Shown here in pieces: positions 32,130 to 40,589 of a stretch of DNA of 64,000 nt. The translations under genes were made by a program, and so were the position numbers. The first letter of the stretch is position 1. The number at the start of each line of letters is the position of its first letter. The notes below the pieces were generated by a model. That model ran no database searches and was not told where the DNA came from. It saw nothing but the letters and a program-made list of their open reading frames with translations. The DNA comes from Croceibacterium_A sp964439725 (GTDB lineage: Bacteria; Pseudomonadota; Alphaproteobacteria; Sphingomonadales; Sphingomonadaceae): positions 1-64,000 of the forward strand of contig CAYTPY010000001.1 of the NCBI GenBank assembly GCA_964439725.1. Direction: 5' to 3'.

Positions 32130-34027
32130 GGCTCGCAGCGCTCCTTCTCGCGGGGGCGCTCGCTCCCGCCACTGCTTTCGCCGCGCCGCAGCTCGCCCCG
32201 GTCTGGACCGACCACGCCGTCATCCAGCGCGACCAACCGATCACCGTCCAGGGCACGGCAGCCCCCAACGCCGCGGTGGAAATCAAGCTCGGCACCCAAA
32301 CCCAGAGCGCCCGCACCGATGCGCAGGGCCGCTTCGCCGCGCAGTTCGCGGCGCGCCCGGCCTCGGACCAGCCGCTCACGCTCACTGCCACCGACTCCAC
32401 CGGCACCGCCACCGTCTCCGACCTCCTCGTCGGCGACGTCTGGCTCTGCTCGGGCCAGTCGAACATGGAGTTCCCGGTCTCGCGCGGGCTCAACGGCGAC
32501 GCGGTCGCAATGTCCTCGGCCGATGACGGCCTGCGCCTGCTGATGATCCCCAAGGCCACCTCGGCCGTGCCCCAGGCCAGTTTCGCCAAGCCGGTGCAGT
32601 GGACCACCGCCACGCCCGAGACCGTCGCCCCGTTCTCGGCCGCCTGCTACTTCATGGCCGACAAGCTGCGCCAGGAGCTCAAGGTCCCGATCGGCGCGAT
32701 CCATTCGAACTGGGGCGGCTCGCAGATCCGCGCCTGGCTCACCCCCGAGGGCGGCCGCGCGATCTACGGCGAGGAGCAGATGGCGCTGCTCGAACGCGTC
32801 GCCGAAGACCCGCTCGGCGCCGTCACCACCTTCGCTCCCACCTGGGAGGCCTGGTGGCGCGAGGCGAGCGGCGGGCAGGAACCCTGGCGCGATCCCGGCA
32901 CGCTCGAATGGCAGCCGGTCCCCAGCATCGCCCCGTGGCCGACCTGGACCGGCACGCCCCTCGCCAGCGATCCGATCGGCAACGTCTGGCTCCGCCGCAC
33001 CGTCACGCTCACGGCCGAGCAGGCCGCGGCCGGCGGGACGCTGATGCTCGGCGTGCTCGACGATCTCGACGCCACCTGGGTCAACGGCCGCCCCGTCGGC
33101 ATCACCCACGGCTGGGACTACGAACGCGAATACCCGGTGCCCGCCAGCTATCTCAAAGCCGGCGAGAACGAGATCGTCGTCGCGGTCAGCAACTCGTGGG
33201 GCGCCGGCGGCTTCACCAGCACCGCCGACAAGCTCGCCTTCGCCGTGAACGACGGCGCCCGCATCGCGCTCGGCGAAGGCTGGCGCTATTCGATCGGCGA
33301 AGTGCGCGACATGCCGCCGCGCGCGCCGTGGGACGCCAACGCCGGCATCGGTATCATGCATAATTGGATGATCGCGCCGCTGGGCCCGATCCGCCTCAAG
33401 GGCGCCGCCTGGTACCAGGGCGAAAGCGACGTCGGCATTCCCGGCTACCGCGACCGCATGCGCGAGCTCTTCGCCGGCTGGCGCCGCCAGTTCGGACCGG
33501 ACATGCAGATGCTCGTGGTCCAGCTTGCCAACTTCGGCCCCGTCGCCGAGCGTCCCTCGCCTTCGGGCTGGGCCGAGCTGCGCGAAGACCAGCGCCAGTC
33601 GGTCCTCGCCGACCCGAACGCCGCGCTCGTCACCGCCATCGACATCGGCGAGCGCACCGACATCCACCCCGCCAACAAGACGCTGCTCGGCGACCGCCTG
33701 GCGCGCGCCGCGCTGGGCGAAGCCTTGCCGATGCCCGCGCGCGCCGTGCTCGAAGGCGAGACGATTACGCTGACCTTCACCGGCATCGAAGACGGCCTCC
33801 ACGCCTGGAGCGCCGCCTACCCGATCGGCCTCGAAGTCTGCGGCGACGCGCAGGAATCCTGCCGCTACGTCCACGCCGCGATCTGGGAAGACCGCCTGCT
33901 GATCCCGGCCACCGACCGCCAGCCCGTCACCCGCATCCGCTACGCCTGGGCCGATAGCCCGGTGGTCAACTTCTTCGACGGCCGCCCGATGCCGATCCCC
34001 GGCTTCGAGCTGCCGGTGGAACGGTGA
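32126..34027 (+). CDS. SGNH-type carbohydrate acetylesterase (sialate O-acetylesterase-like), exported
   Basis: 633 residues. Signal peptide ends AFAAPQ. The split SGNH domain shows LCSGQSNMEFPV (nucleophile Ser), the oxyanion Gly/Asn blocks (SNWGGSQIRAW; AWYQGESDVG) and the catalytic Asp/His in ERTDIHPANK. Between them lies a jelly-roll-like insert (about residues 290-380). Homologues in xylan loci remove acetyl groups from xylan or xylo-oligosaccharides. Here it is translationally coupled to xylC, which supports that role. The exact ester specificity is not readable. Confidence 0.88.
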   Translation: MRLAALLLAGALAPATAFAAPQLAPVWTDHAVIQRDQPITVQGTAAPNAAVEIKLGTQTQSARTDAQGRFAAQFAARPASDQPLTLTATDSTGTATVSDLLVGDVWLCSGQSNMEFPVSRGLNGDAVAMSSADDGLRLLMIPKATSAVPQASFAKPVQWTTATPETVAPFSAACYFMADKLRQELKVPIGAIHSNWGGSQIRAWLTPEGGRAIYGEEQMALLERVAEDPLGAVTTFAPTWEAWWREASGGQEPWRDPGTLEWQPVPSIAPWPTWTGTPLASDPIGNVWLRRTVTLTAEQAAAGGTLMLGVLDDLDATWVNGRPVGITHGWDYEREYPVPASYLKAGENEIVVAVSNSWGAGGFTSTADKLAFAVNDGARIALGEGWRYSIGEVRDMPPRAPWDANAGIGIMHNWMIAPLGPIRLKGAAWYQGESDVGIPGYRDRMRELFAGWRRQFGPDMQMLVVQLANFGPVAERPSPSGWAELREDQRQSVLADPNAALVTAIDIGERTDIHPANKTLLGDRLARAALGEALPMPARAVLEGETITLTFTGIEDGLHAWSAAYPIGLEVCGDAQESCRYVHAAIWEDRLLIPATDRQPVTRIRYAWADSPVVNFFDGRPMPIPGFELPVER

Positions 34028-34042
34028 GCGCGCCCCTCCATC

Positions 34043-34131
34043 CCCCTCCCGCAAGCGGGAGGGGCTAGGGGTGGGCCAGTCCCACGGCTCCGACACTCCC
34101 ACCCCCGGCCCGTCCCGCAAGCGGGAGGGGA
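34043..34131. repeat. Palindromic REP-type element A
   Basis: CCCCTCCCGC AA GCGGGAGGGG at 34043-34064 is a perfect 10-bp palindrome followed by CTAGGGGTGGGC. An inverted, slightly diverged copy (CCACCCCCGGCC then CCGTCCCGCAAGCGGGAGGGG) ends at 34131. It fills the gap between the esterase and GH5 genes and runs into the GH5 reading frame. Related elements lie at 35492-35590 and 45173-45258. Confidence 0.85.
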
Positions 34132-35489
34132 GCATCCAGCTCACCCGCCGCACCGTGCTCGCCGGCCTCGGCGGCACCCTGGCGCTTCTCGGCACCGGCT
34201 GCCGCGGCGCTTTGGCCGAAAGCGAACCGCCCGCCGGGTTCATCCGCCGCGACGGCCTTCACCTCCGCCTCGGCACCGACCCCTACCGCGTCGTCGGCGC
34301 CAACCTGTGGTACGCCGCCTGGCTCGGCGCCGACGCTCCTTACGGCGACCGCGCCCGCCTCGTCCGCGAGCTCGACCGGCTCCAGGCGCTCGGCCTCAAC
34401 AACTTGCGCATCATGGCCGCGGCCGAGGAAGGCCCGCTCAAGAACTCGATCAAGCCCGGCTTCTCGCGCCCCGACGGCACCCTCAACCCGGAGCTTCTCG
34501 CCGGCCTCGACTTCGCCATGGCCGAGATCGCCGAACGCGGCATGACCGCGGTGCTGTGCCTCGGCAACTTCTGGGAATGGTCGGGCGGCCTCGCCACCTG
34601 GCTCTACCGCGTCACCGGCGACTACATGGACATGAACGACCCGGCGCACCCCTGGCCCGCCTACCCCGACGCCACCGCTCGCTTCTACGCCAACGATCAG
34701 GCCGTCGCGCTCTACCACGATCACGTCCGCGCCATCGTCGGCCGCACCAATTCGCTCACCGGCACCCGCTACATCGACGATCCCGCCGTCATGTCCTGGC
34801 AGCTCGCCAACGAACCGCGCCCCGGCGGCAGCGACGCCGGCATCGCCCGCCATCTCGACGCCTACCACGCCTGGATCGACGGCACCGCCGCGCTGATCCG
34901 ATCGCTCGATCCGAACCACCTCGTCTCGCTCGGCCACGAAGGCACCCAAGGCGCGAACGGCAGCGAGGCCATCGTCCGCCGCGCGCACCAAAACATCGAC
35001 TACCTCACCGCGCACATTTGGCCGCTCAACTGGAGATGGGTCGACGGCAAGGACCTCCCCGGCACCTGGCCTTTGGGCCGCGAGAAAGTCGCCGCCTACC
35101 TCGCCGCGCACGAGCGTCTCGCGAACGAGCTCGGCAAGCCGCTGCTGATCGAGGAGTTCGGCTTCCCGCGCGACGACGAAGTCTACGCGCCGGGCACGCC
35201 CACCACCTTCCGCGAGCAGTATTACGCGATGATCTACGAAGCGGTCGAACAATCCTGGCGCCGTGGCGGCCCGCTCATGGGCAGCAACTTCTGGGCCTGG
35301 AACGGCGAAGCCCGCGCCGCCCACCCCGACGCCCGCTTCCGCGACGGCGACCTCGCCTACATGGGCGACCCGCCGCACGAGCCGCAAGGCTGGTACGGCC
35401 TGTTCGACACCGACGCGAGCCTGCTCGCACGCGTGCGCGCGCACGCGGCAGAGCGCTGCACGGGGCTGACCCTGCCATGCGCAGCCTAA
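34071..35489 (+). CDS. GH5 family endo-beta-mannanase-like lipoprotein
   Basis: 472 residues if it starts at GTG 34071. A Tat-like signal (LTRRTVLAGLGGTLALLGTGC, RR at 26-27, lipobox Cys44) follows about 22 residues encoded entirely by REP element A. Catalytic blocks are WQLANEPRP (acid/base Glu) and LLIEEFGFPR (nucleophile Glu), with NLWYAAWLGAD and LRIMAAAEEG typical of GH5_7-type mannanases. It should cleave beta-mannan or glucomannan backbones at the cell surface or in the periplasm. No ATG/GTG lies between the REP and the Tat motif, so the true start could also be a rare codon (for example ATC after GGGAGGGG). Confidence 0.87.
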   Translation: MGQSHGSDTPTPGPSRKREGSIQLTRRTVLAGLGGTLALLGTGCRGALAESEPPAGFIRRDGLHLRLGTDPYRVVGANLWYAAWLGADAPYGDRARLVRELDRLQALGLNNLRIMAAAEEGPLKNSIKPGFSRPDGTLNPELLAGLDFAMAEIAERGMTAVLCLGNFWEWSGGLATWLYRVTGDYMDMNDPAHPWPAYPDATARFYANDQAVALYHDHVRAIVGRTNSLTGTRYIDDPAVMSWQLANEPRPGGSDAGIARHLDAYHAWIDGTAALIRSLDPNHLVSLGHEGTQGANGSEAIVRRAHQNIDYLTAHIWPLNWRWVDGKDLPGTWPLGREKVAAYLAAHERLANELGKPLLIEEFGFPRDDEVYAPGTPTTFREQYYAMIYEAVEQSWRRGGPLMGSNFWAWNGEARAAHPDARFRDGDLAYMGDPPHEPQGWYGLFDTDASLLARVRAHAAERCTGLTLPCAA

Positions 35490-35491
35490 GT

Positions 35492-35590
35492 CCCCCTCCC
35501 GCAAGCGGGAGGGGCTAGGGGTGGGCCCATCCGAACCCCCGGTGCCGGCCGCCGCACCCACCCCCGACCCCTCCCGCTTGCGGGAGGGGA
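35492..35590. repeat. Palindromic REP-type element B
   Basis: Same arrangement as the element at 34043-34131: CCCCTCCCGC AA GCGGGAGGGG, CTAGGGGTGGGC, a short spacer, then the inverted CCACCCCCGACC and CCCTCCCGCTTGCGGGAGGGG. It begins right after the GH5 stop and extends into the mutarotase frame. Confidence 0.85.
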
Positions 35591-36435
35591 GTCTGCACCT
35601 CACCGCCGCCGGCTGGACCGCCGAAGTCCGCCCAGAGATCGGCGGCTCGCTCGCCGCCTTGCGCCATCGCGGCGAGGACATCCTGCGCCCGATGCCCGCC
35701 GCCGCGACCAGCCCGCTCGACGCCGCCTGCTTCCCCCTCGCCCCTTATTGCAACCGCATCCGCGCCGGCCGCTTCACTTTCGCCGGCCGCGAGATCGCGT
35801 TGCCGCCCAACTTTCCGCCCGAGCCGCACAGCCTCCACGGCCTCGCCTGGCAGGCTGCGTGGGCCCTCGAGAGCCAGGCCGAGAACAAATGCGTCCTGGT
35901 CCACGATTATGACGGCACCGGCGCCTGGCCCTGGGCCTACCGCGCGCAGCAGCGCATTCGTCTCGGCCCCAGGGGCTGCGCGATCACGCTGGTCCTGATC
36001 AACCGCTCGCCCGAAGTCATGCCCGCTGGCCTCGGCCTCCATCCATATTTCCGCCGCCGTCCCGAAACGGTCGTTCGGTTCGCCTCCGACCATGTGCTGC
36101 TTTCCGGCATCGACCCGCTTCCGACCGGCATCACCGCCCCGGCCGATCATTTCGGCGACTGGAGCACCGGCTCAGAGCTGCCCCCCGAAACGGTCGATCA
36201 TTGCTTCGCCCGCTGGCGCGGGGAGGCGGAGGTCAGCGACGATCTCGGCGCCATCCGCCTCGAAGCCGACGGCGTCCCGCACCTCCACCTCTACGCACCC
36301 GCCGACGGCAGCGCGCTGTGCCTTGAGCCGGTGACCCACACCCCCGATGCCCACAACCGCGCGCCGGAGGAACTGATCCTGCTTCCCCCCGGCTGCGCCT
36401 CCTCGCTCACGCTGAGGATCGCCCTCACCCGCTAA
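35521..36435 (+). CDS. galM: Aldose 1-epimerase (mutarotase)
   Basis: 304 residues from GTG 35521. The first 23 or so residues (MGPSEPPVPAAAPTPDPSRL...) are encoded by REP element B and look non-functional; the family domain begins at about LHLTAAGWTAEV. Key residues are in NRIRAGRFTF, the His of HSLHGLAWQ, the His of LGLHPYFRR and the base Glu in CLEPVTHTPD. It interconverts sugar anomers, here probably xylose or mannose ahead of the dehydrogenase. A CTG just after GGGAGGGG (35590 region) would be an alternative start. No signal peptide. Confidence 0.85.
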   Translation: MGPSEPPVPAAAPTPDPSRLREGSLHLTAAGWTAEVRPEIGGSLAALRHRGEDILRPMPAAATSPLDAACFPLAPYCNRIRAGRFTFAGREIALPPNFPPEPHSLHGLAWQAAWALESQAENKCVLVHDYDGTGAWPWAYRAQQRIRLGPRGCAITLVLINRSPEVMPAGLGLHPYFRRRPETVVRFASDHVLLSGIDPLPTGITAPADHFGDWSTGSELPPETVDHCFARWRGEAEVSDDLGAIRLEADGVPHLHLYAPADGSALCLEPVTHTPDAHNRAPEELILLPPGCASSLTLRIALTR

Positions 36436-36620
36436 TCCTCCGCGGAACGGGGAGCTTACGGCCGCCCCAGCGGCTGACAGACGGGAGGCCGCCACCACCT
36501 CACTCGTCATGTTCCATATAGGTTTGTGGCATAGCCATGAAGAAACCATTTTCCTACACGGGCTTTCATGTCTAATAGACCTGATTCGCGGTTTGTTCTC
36601 ATCTCAGGAGGCAGCGAATC
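36436..36620. promoter_or_regulatory. Intergenic region before the HTH protein
   Basis: These 185 bases carry no convincing gene. The stretch 36505-36600 is clearly more AT-rich than the surroundings and probably contains the promoter of the gene at 36621. TCAGGAGG at 36602-36609 is its ribosome-binding site. No TAGCGCTA operator is present, so it may not belong to the xylan regulon. Confidence 0.45.
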
Positions 36621-37649
36621 ATGGACCCTACCCCTACTTCCACCCGCCAGCCCCGCCACGACGGCTGGACCGAAGACCGCAAGATGCGGTTCCTCGATTG
36701 CCTGGCGCAGAGCGGCAATGTCCGCGTCGCCTGCTCGCAAGTCGGCCTCACCCGCGAAGCAGCCTACCGGCTCAAGCGGCGCGAGCCTTTGTTCGAGCGC
36801 GGCTGGGCCGCGGCCCTGGCGAAAGCGCGCGACCTCAGCATCGATGCCTTGGCCGAACGAGCCGTCGAAGGCGTCGAGGAGCCGATCTACTACCGCGGCG
36901 AACTGGTCGGCACGCGGCGCCGCTACGACAGCCGCCTGCTGCTCGCGCACATCGCGCGGCTCGACAAGCTGGTCGACGAGCGCGCCGTCCGGCGCGACGC
37001 GGCGCGGTTCGACGAACTCTTGGCGGTGATCGGCGGCCAGCATGCACCGGCCGACTTGTACGACGAGGACGAAGCCCTGCCGCTTCCGCGCCGCGAGGCG
37101 GCCGAGCGTTTGGCGCGCCAAGCGCAGCTATGCCGCGAATGGGACATCGAAGACGCCCGCGCCGACAGCTGCGATGAAGATGGCGACCATGCCGGTTCTC
37201 CCGCCCGCCCCGACGGACGCGACGACCTCTTCACCGAAGAGGAGGAAGAGCAATGCGCCGAAGCCTACGAGGCAGGCCGGGAGGAGGCAGAGGAACTGTG
37301 GGACGACTGGTTCGGCTCGGCCTGCGACTACGTCGACTGGGCCAGCAACCGCTTGCCCGCACCGCCGGAAGAAGAACGGGGCGAAGAGGAGCCGAGCGCG
37401 GCGGAACCGGCCGAAGAATGTTCGGCCAACGAACGCTTGGCTGAAGCGAGGCCCGCCCAGACCCGCATTCCGCGCGCTCTCGCCCGCGACCTCGCGGCGG
37501 CGATGCAAGGTGCAGAAAAGCCCGCCGAGTTTTCCTCTAGGACTATGTGCACATCGTCAACTTCGGCGCTCGCCCTGGCGCTCAGCGGCGGCGCCACCGG
37601 TTTCCCGCCGCCGACGCCGAAGTCGCCGTTCTCGCAGCGGCACCGCTGA
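36621..37649 (+). CDS. HTH protein resembling phage terminase small subunit, acidic tail
   Basis: 342 residues. The N-terminal ~110 residues (WTEDRKMRFLDCLAQSGNVRVACSQVGLTREAAYRL, then FERGWAAALAKARDL and RAVEGVEEPIYYRGE) match the layout of terminase-small-subunit-like HTH domains that sphingomonads carry as chromosomal single genes. The middle is very acidic (EEEEEQCAEAYEAGREEAEELWDDW). No other phage genes are nearby, so a terminase role is unlikely and the function is unknown. The last ~35 residues look less protein-like than the +1-shifted frame, so a frameshift near 37545 is possible. Confidence 0.7.
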   Translation: MDPTPTSTRQPRHDGWTEDRKMRFLDCLAQSGNVRVACSQVGLTREAAYRLKRREPLFERGWAAALAKARDLSIDALAERAVEGVEEPIYYRGELVGTRRRYDSRLLLAHIARLDKLVDERAVRRDAARFDELLAVIGGQHAPADLYDEDEALPLPRREAAERLARQAQLCREWDIEDARADSCDEDGDHAGSPARPDGRDDLFTEEEEEQCAEAYEAGREEAEELWDDWFGSACDYVDWASNRLPAPPEEERGEEEPSAAEPAEECSANERLAEARPAQTRIPRALARDLAAAMQGAEKPAEFSSRTMCTSSTSALALALSGGATGFPPPTPKSPFSQRHR

Positions 37650-37656
37650 CGATGGC

Positions 37657-39432
37657 CTAGTGGTTATGCCGCGGCAGCTTCTGCGAGGTCTGGCGATACT
37701 TCAGCGCCAGTTCCATCACCCCGCCTTCGCCGAGCTGGCCCGTGGTCTGGCGATAGATCTCTTCCCACGGGGTCTGCGATTCCGGCAGCTCGGGTGAGCT
37801 CTCGGCCTTGCGCCGCGCGATCTCCGCCTCGTCGACCAGCGCGTCGCAGCTACAGGCATCGAGGTCGATGCGGATCGGATCTCCGCTGCGCAGCCACGCC
37901 AGCCCGCCGCCTGCCGCGCTCTCGGGGCTGGCGTTGAGGATCGAGGGGCTGTCCGAAGTGCCCGATTGGCGCCCGTCGCCCAGCGTCGGCAGCCACTTGA
38001 TGCCGCGCCGGATCAGCGCATCCGGCGGCTGCATGTTCACGACTTCGGCCGACCCCGGCCAGCCCAGCACGCCCGCACCGCGGATCACCAGGATGCAGTT
38101 TTCGTCGATGTCGAGCGCCGGATCGTTGATCCTGTGGTGGTAGTCCTCGGAGCTTTCGAACACGACCGCCCGCGCCTCGAACACGTTCTCCTGTCCCGGC
38201 CGGCTCAGGTAGCGCTGGCGGAATTCCTGCGAGATCACCGAAGTCTTGAGGATCGCGAAGTCGAACAGGTTGCCGCGCAGCACCTTGAATCCGGCCTTCT
38301 CCTGCAGCGGATCGGCGAACGGGCGGATCATCTCGCGATCGTGACTTTCGCGGCCCTCGAGATTCTCGGCCATCGTTTGGCCGGTGCAGGTCAGGCAATC
38401 GCCGTGGAGCTTGCCCGCCTGGAGCAGCTCCCACATCGCCGCCGGCACGCCGCCCGCGCGGTGGAACCGCTCGCCCAGGTACTTCCCGGCCGGCTGCATG
38501 TTGACCAGCAGCGGCAGGTCATAGCCGTGCGTTTCCCATATCTCCGGTTCCAGCTCGACCCCGGCATGGCGCGCCATGGCCATCAGGTGCGGCTGCGCGT
38601 TCGACGATCCGCCGATCACGCTGATCGTCGCCACCGCGTTGAGGAACGCCTCGCGCGTCAGCAGCATCGAAGGCCTGAGGTCGGCCTGGACCATCTCGAC
38701 GATGCGCTGCCCGGTGCGATAGGCGATCTGCCCGCGCTCGCGGTAGGGCGCCGGGATCGCCGCGCAGCCGGTCAGCGACAGGCCCAGCGCTTCGGCCACC
38801 GCGTTCATCGTGCTCGCCGTGCCCATCGAATTGCAGTGCCCGGCGGAAGGCGCGCTGTCGGTGGCGCGCTGCAGGAACTCTTCCTCGTCGATCTCGCCCG
38901 CCGCCAGCTTGCGCCGGCTCTGCCAGATCACCGTGCCCGAACCGACCAGCTCGCCTTCGTGCCAGCCGTCGAGCATCGGCCCGCCCGACAGCACGATGGC
39001 CGGGATGTCGACCGTGCTCGCCGCCATGACCTGGCTCGGCGTGGTCTTGTCGCAGCCGGTGGTCAGCACCACCCCGTCGATCGGATAGCCGTTCAGCAGC
39101 TCGACGAGGCCGAGGTAGAGCAAGTTGCGGTCGAGCGCCGCGGTCGGGCGGCGGCAGTTCTCGAAGATCGGATGGACCGGGAACTCGATCGGAATGCCGC
39201 CCGCGTCGCGGATGCCGTCGCGCACGCGCCTGGCCAGGTCGAGATGGATGCGATTGCACGGGGACAGATCGCTGCCCGATTGGGCGATGCCGATGATCGG
39301 CTTGCCCGCGCGCAGCTCCTCCGGGGTCACCCCGTAATTCATGAACCGCTCGAGATAGAGCGCGGTCTGGTCCCACCGTTCCCGGTTGTCGAACCAGTCG
39401 CGCGAACGCAGTCGGCGGTTCTCTTCGGTCAT
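37657..39432 (-). CDS. xylD: D-xylonate dehydratase (IlvD/Edd family)
   Basis: 591 residues from ATG 39432, which overlaps the regulator stop (ATGA). Fe-S cysteines lie in LSPCNRIH, TTGCDKTTPS and DCLTCTGQT. Further family blocks are SAGHCNSMGTASTMNA and GGSSNAQPHL. It dehydrates D-xylonate to 2-keto-3-deoxy-xylonate, the third step of the Weimberg pathway. Other family members act on arabonate or gluconate; the xylX-C operon nearby makes xylonate the best substrate. It lies in the operon GH67, LacI regulator, xylD and is thus separated from xylXABC by about 5 kb. Confidence 0.9.
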   Translation of the reverse strand: MTEENRRLRSRDWFDNRERWDQTALYLERFMNYGVTPEELRAGKPIIGIAQSGSDLSPCNRIHLDLARRVRDGIRDAGGIPIEFPVHPIFENCRRPTAALDRNLLYLGLVELLNGYPIDGVVLTTGCDKTTPSQVMAASTVDIPAIVLSGGPMLDGWHEGELVGSGTVIWQSRRKLAAGEIDEEEFLQRATDSAPSAGHCNSMGTASTMNAVAEALGLSLTGCAAIPAPYRERGQIAYRTGQRIVEMVQADLRPSMLLTREAFLNAVATISVIGGSSNAQPHLMAMARHAGVELEPEIWETHGYDLPLLVNMQPAGKYLGERFHRAGGVPAAMWELLQAGKLHGDCLTCTGQTMAENLEGRESHDREMIRPFADPLQEKAGFKVLRGNLFDFAILKTSVISQEFRQRYLSRPGQENVFEARAVVFESSEDYHHRINDPALDIDENCILVIRGAGVLGWPGSAEVVNMQPPDALIRRGIKWLPTLGDGRQSGTSDSPSILNASPESAAGGGLAWLRSGDPIRIDLDACSCDALVDEAEIARRKAESSPELPESQTPWEEIYRQTTGQLGEGGVMELALKYRQTSQKLPRHNH

Positions 39433-40589
39433 CGTCTCTCCGGTTTCTTTCTGACTTTGCGGACGAGGCCCGGCGCGGCATCGGACTGCCGCCGGACCAG
39501 GGTGTAATCGAGCGTGACGTGGCTCGGCTTGGCCGACTTGCCGGCACGCCCCCCGCGCAGCTCGTTGGCGAGCAGGTCGAGCGCGCGCCGCGCCATCTCG
39601 GCGATCGGCTGGCGGATCGTCGTCAGCTCGGGCCAGATCGAGCTGGCGAAGGCGGTGTCGTCGAAGCCGCAGACCGACAGGTCGACGGGTACGTCGAGAT
39701 GACGGCGGTGCGCGACCGAGACCACGGCGGCCGCCATGTCGTCGTTCGAGGCGAAGATCGCCGTCGGCGGGTCCGGCTGGTCGAGCAGCCGCACCGCCGC
39801 GTCGTAGCCGGAGCGCCAGGTGAACAGCCCCTGCATCACCATGCCGTCCTCCACTTCGAGGTCGGCCGCGGTCATCGCGTCGAGATAGCCCTGCAGGCGC
39901 TGCCCGCTCGCGGTCTGGTGCGGGTTGCCGATGATGAAGCCGACCCGCTCGTGCCCCAGCCCGATGATGTGCTGGGTCATGTCGTAAGCGGCCTGGTACT
40001 CGTCGATCATCACCGCCGAGTGCTTCGGGTGCGCCTTGCCCGGCCCGATCAGCACCGCGCGGCTGCCTTGCTCGGCCAGCAGGTCGAGCAGCGCCGCCTC
40101 GTCGCACAGCGGCGACGGCAGCAGGAAGCCGTCGATGCCGGTTTCGACCAGCCGGGTGATGACCTGCTCCTCGTCCTTGTCGAACTCGCAGCGCTCCACC
40201 ACCAGGTGCACGTCGCTGCGGCTCGCCTGCTCGAGGCTGCCCATCAGCAGCTCGCTCAGATACGACGCCGAGGGGTTCGAATAGAGCAGCGCGATCCGCA
40301 TCTGCGCGGCCCCGGCCAGGCTGCGCGCGGCGCGGTTCGGCTTGTAGTTGAGCGTCTCTATCGCCTCGAGCACTGCGGCGCGGGTCTGGTCGCGCACGCT
40401 GGCCTCGTTGTTGATGACGCGGCTGACGGTCATCGGCGAGCATTTCGCCAGCCGGGCGACGTCGCTGATGGTCGGTTGACCGGACTGCCGCCTATTGATC
40501 TTCTTCGAAGTCGTAGTCTTGTCCATGCGCGCGTTTACCCGTTCCGGCGCGATGGCGGCAAGTTCTTTGCCCGAATCGTCCAAGCTCAT
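39429..40589 (-). CDS. xylR: LacI-family transcriptional regulator (XylR-like)
   Basis: 386 residues from ATG 40589, whose ATGA overlap with the GH67 stop supports this start; an ATG at 40526 would trim 21 residues. The DNA-binding domain is TISDVARLAKCSPMTVSRVINNEASVRDQTR, the hinge is YKPNRAARSLAG, and a periplasmic-binding-protein-like sensor domain follows. Placed between the alpha-glucuronidase and xylonate dehydratase genes, it is the obvious candidate to bind the TAGCGCTA palindromes of this locus and be released by xylose or a xylose derivative. It would control its own operon through 42664-42677. Confidence 0.92.
   Translation of the reverse strand: MSLDDSGKELAAIAPERVNARMDKTTTSKKINRRQSGQPTISDVARLAKCSPMTVSRVINNEASVRDQTRAAVLEAIETLNYKPNRAARSLAGAAQMRIALLYSNPSASYLSELLMGSLEQASRSDVHLVVERCEFDKDEEQVITRLVETGIDGFLLPSPLCDEAALLDLLAEQGSRAVLIGPGKAHPKHSAVMIDEYQAAYDMTQHIIGLGHERVGFIIGNPHQTASGQRLQGYLDAMTAADLEVEDGMVMQGLFTWRSGYDAAVRLLDQPDPPTAIFASNDDMAAAVVSVAHRRHLDVPVDLSVCGFDDTAFASSIWPELTTIRQPIAEMARRALDLLANELRGGRAGKSAKPSHVTLDYTLVRRQSDAAPGLVRKVRKKPERR

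Noticed and set aside
36580..36605. A LexA-like GTTC box upstream of the HTH protein
   Set aside because: Only one GTTC half-site is present at a usable spacing, so an SOS box is not supported.
36621..37649. A prophage remnant around the terminase-like gene
   Set aside because: No integrase, capsid, portal or attachment repeats flank it; both sides are xylan and xylose genes.
39433..40443. In-frame upstream extension of xylD
   Set aside because: That segment is the LacI regulator gene in another frame, and the ATG at 39432 overlaps the regulator stop as a coupled start.
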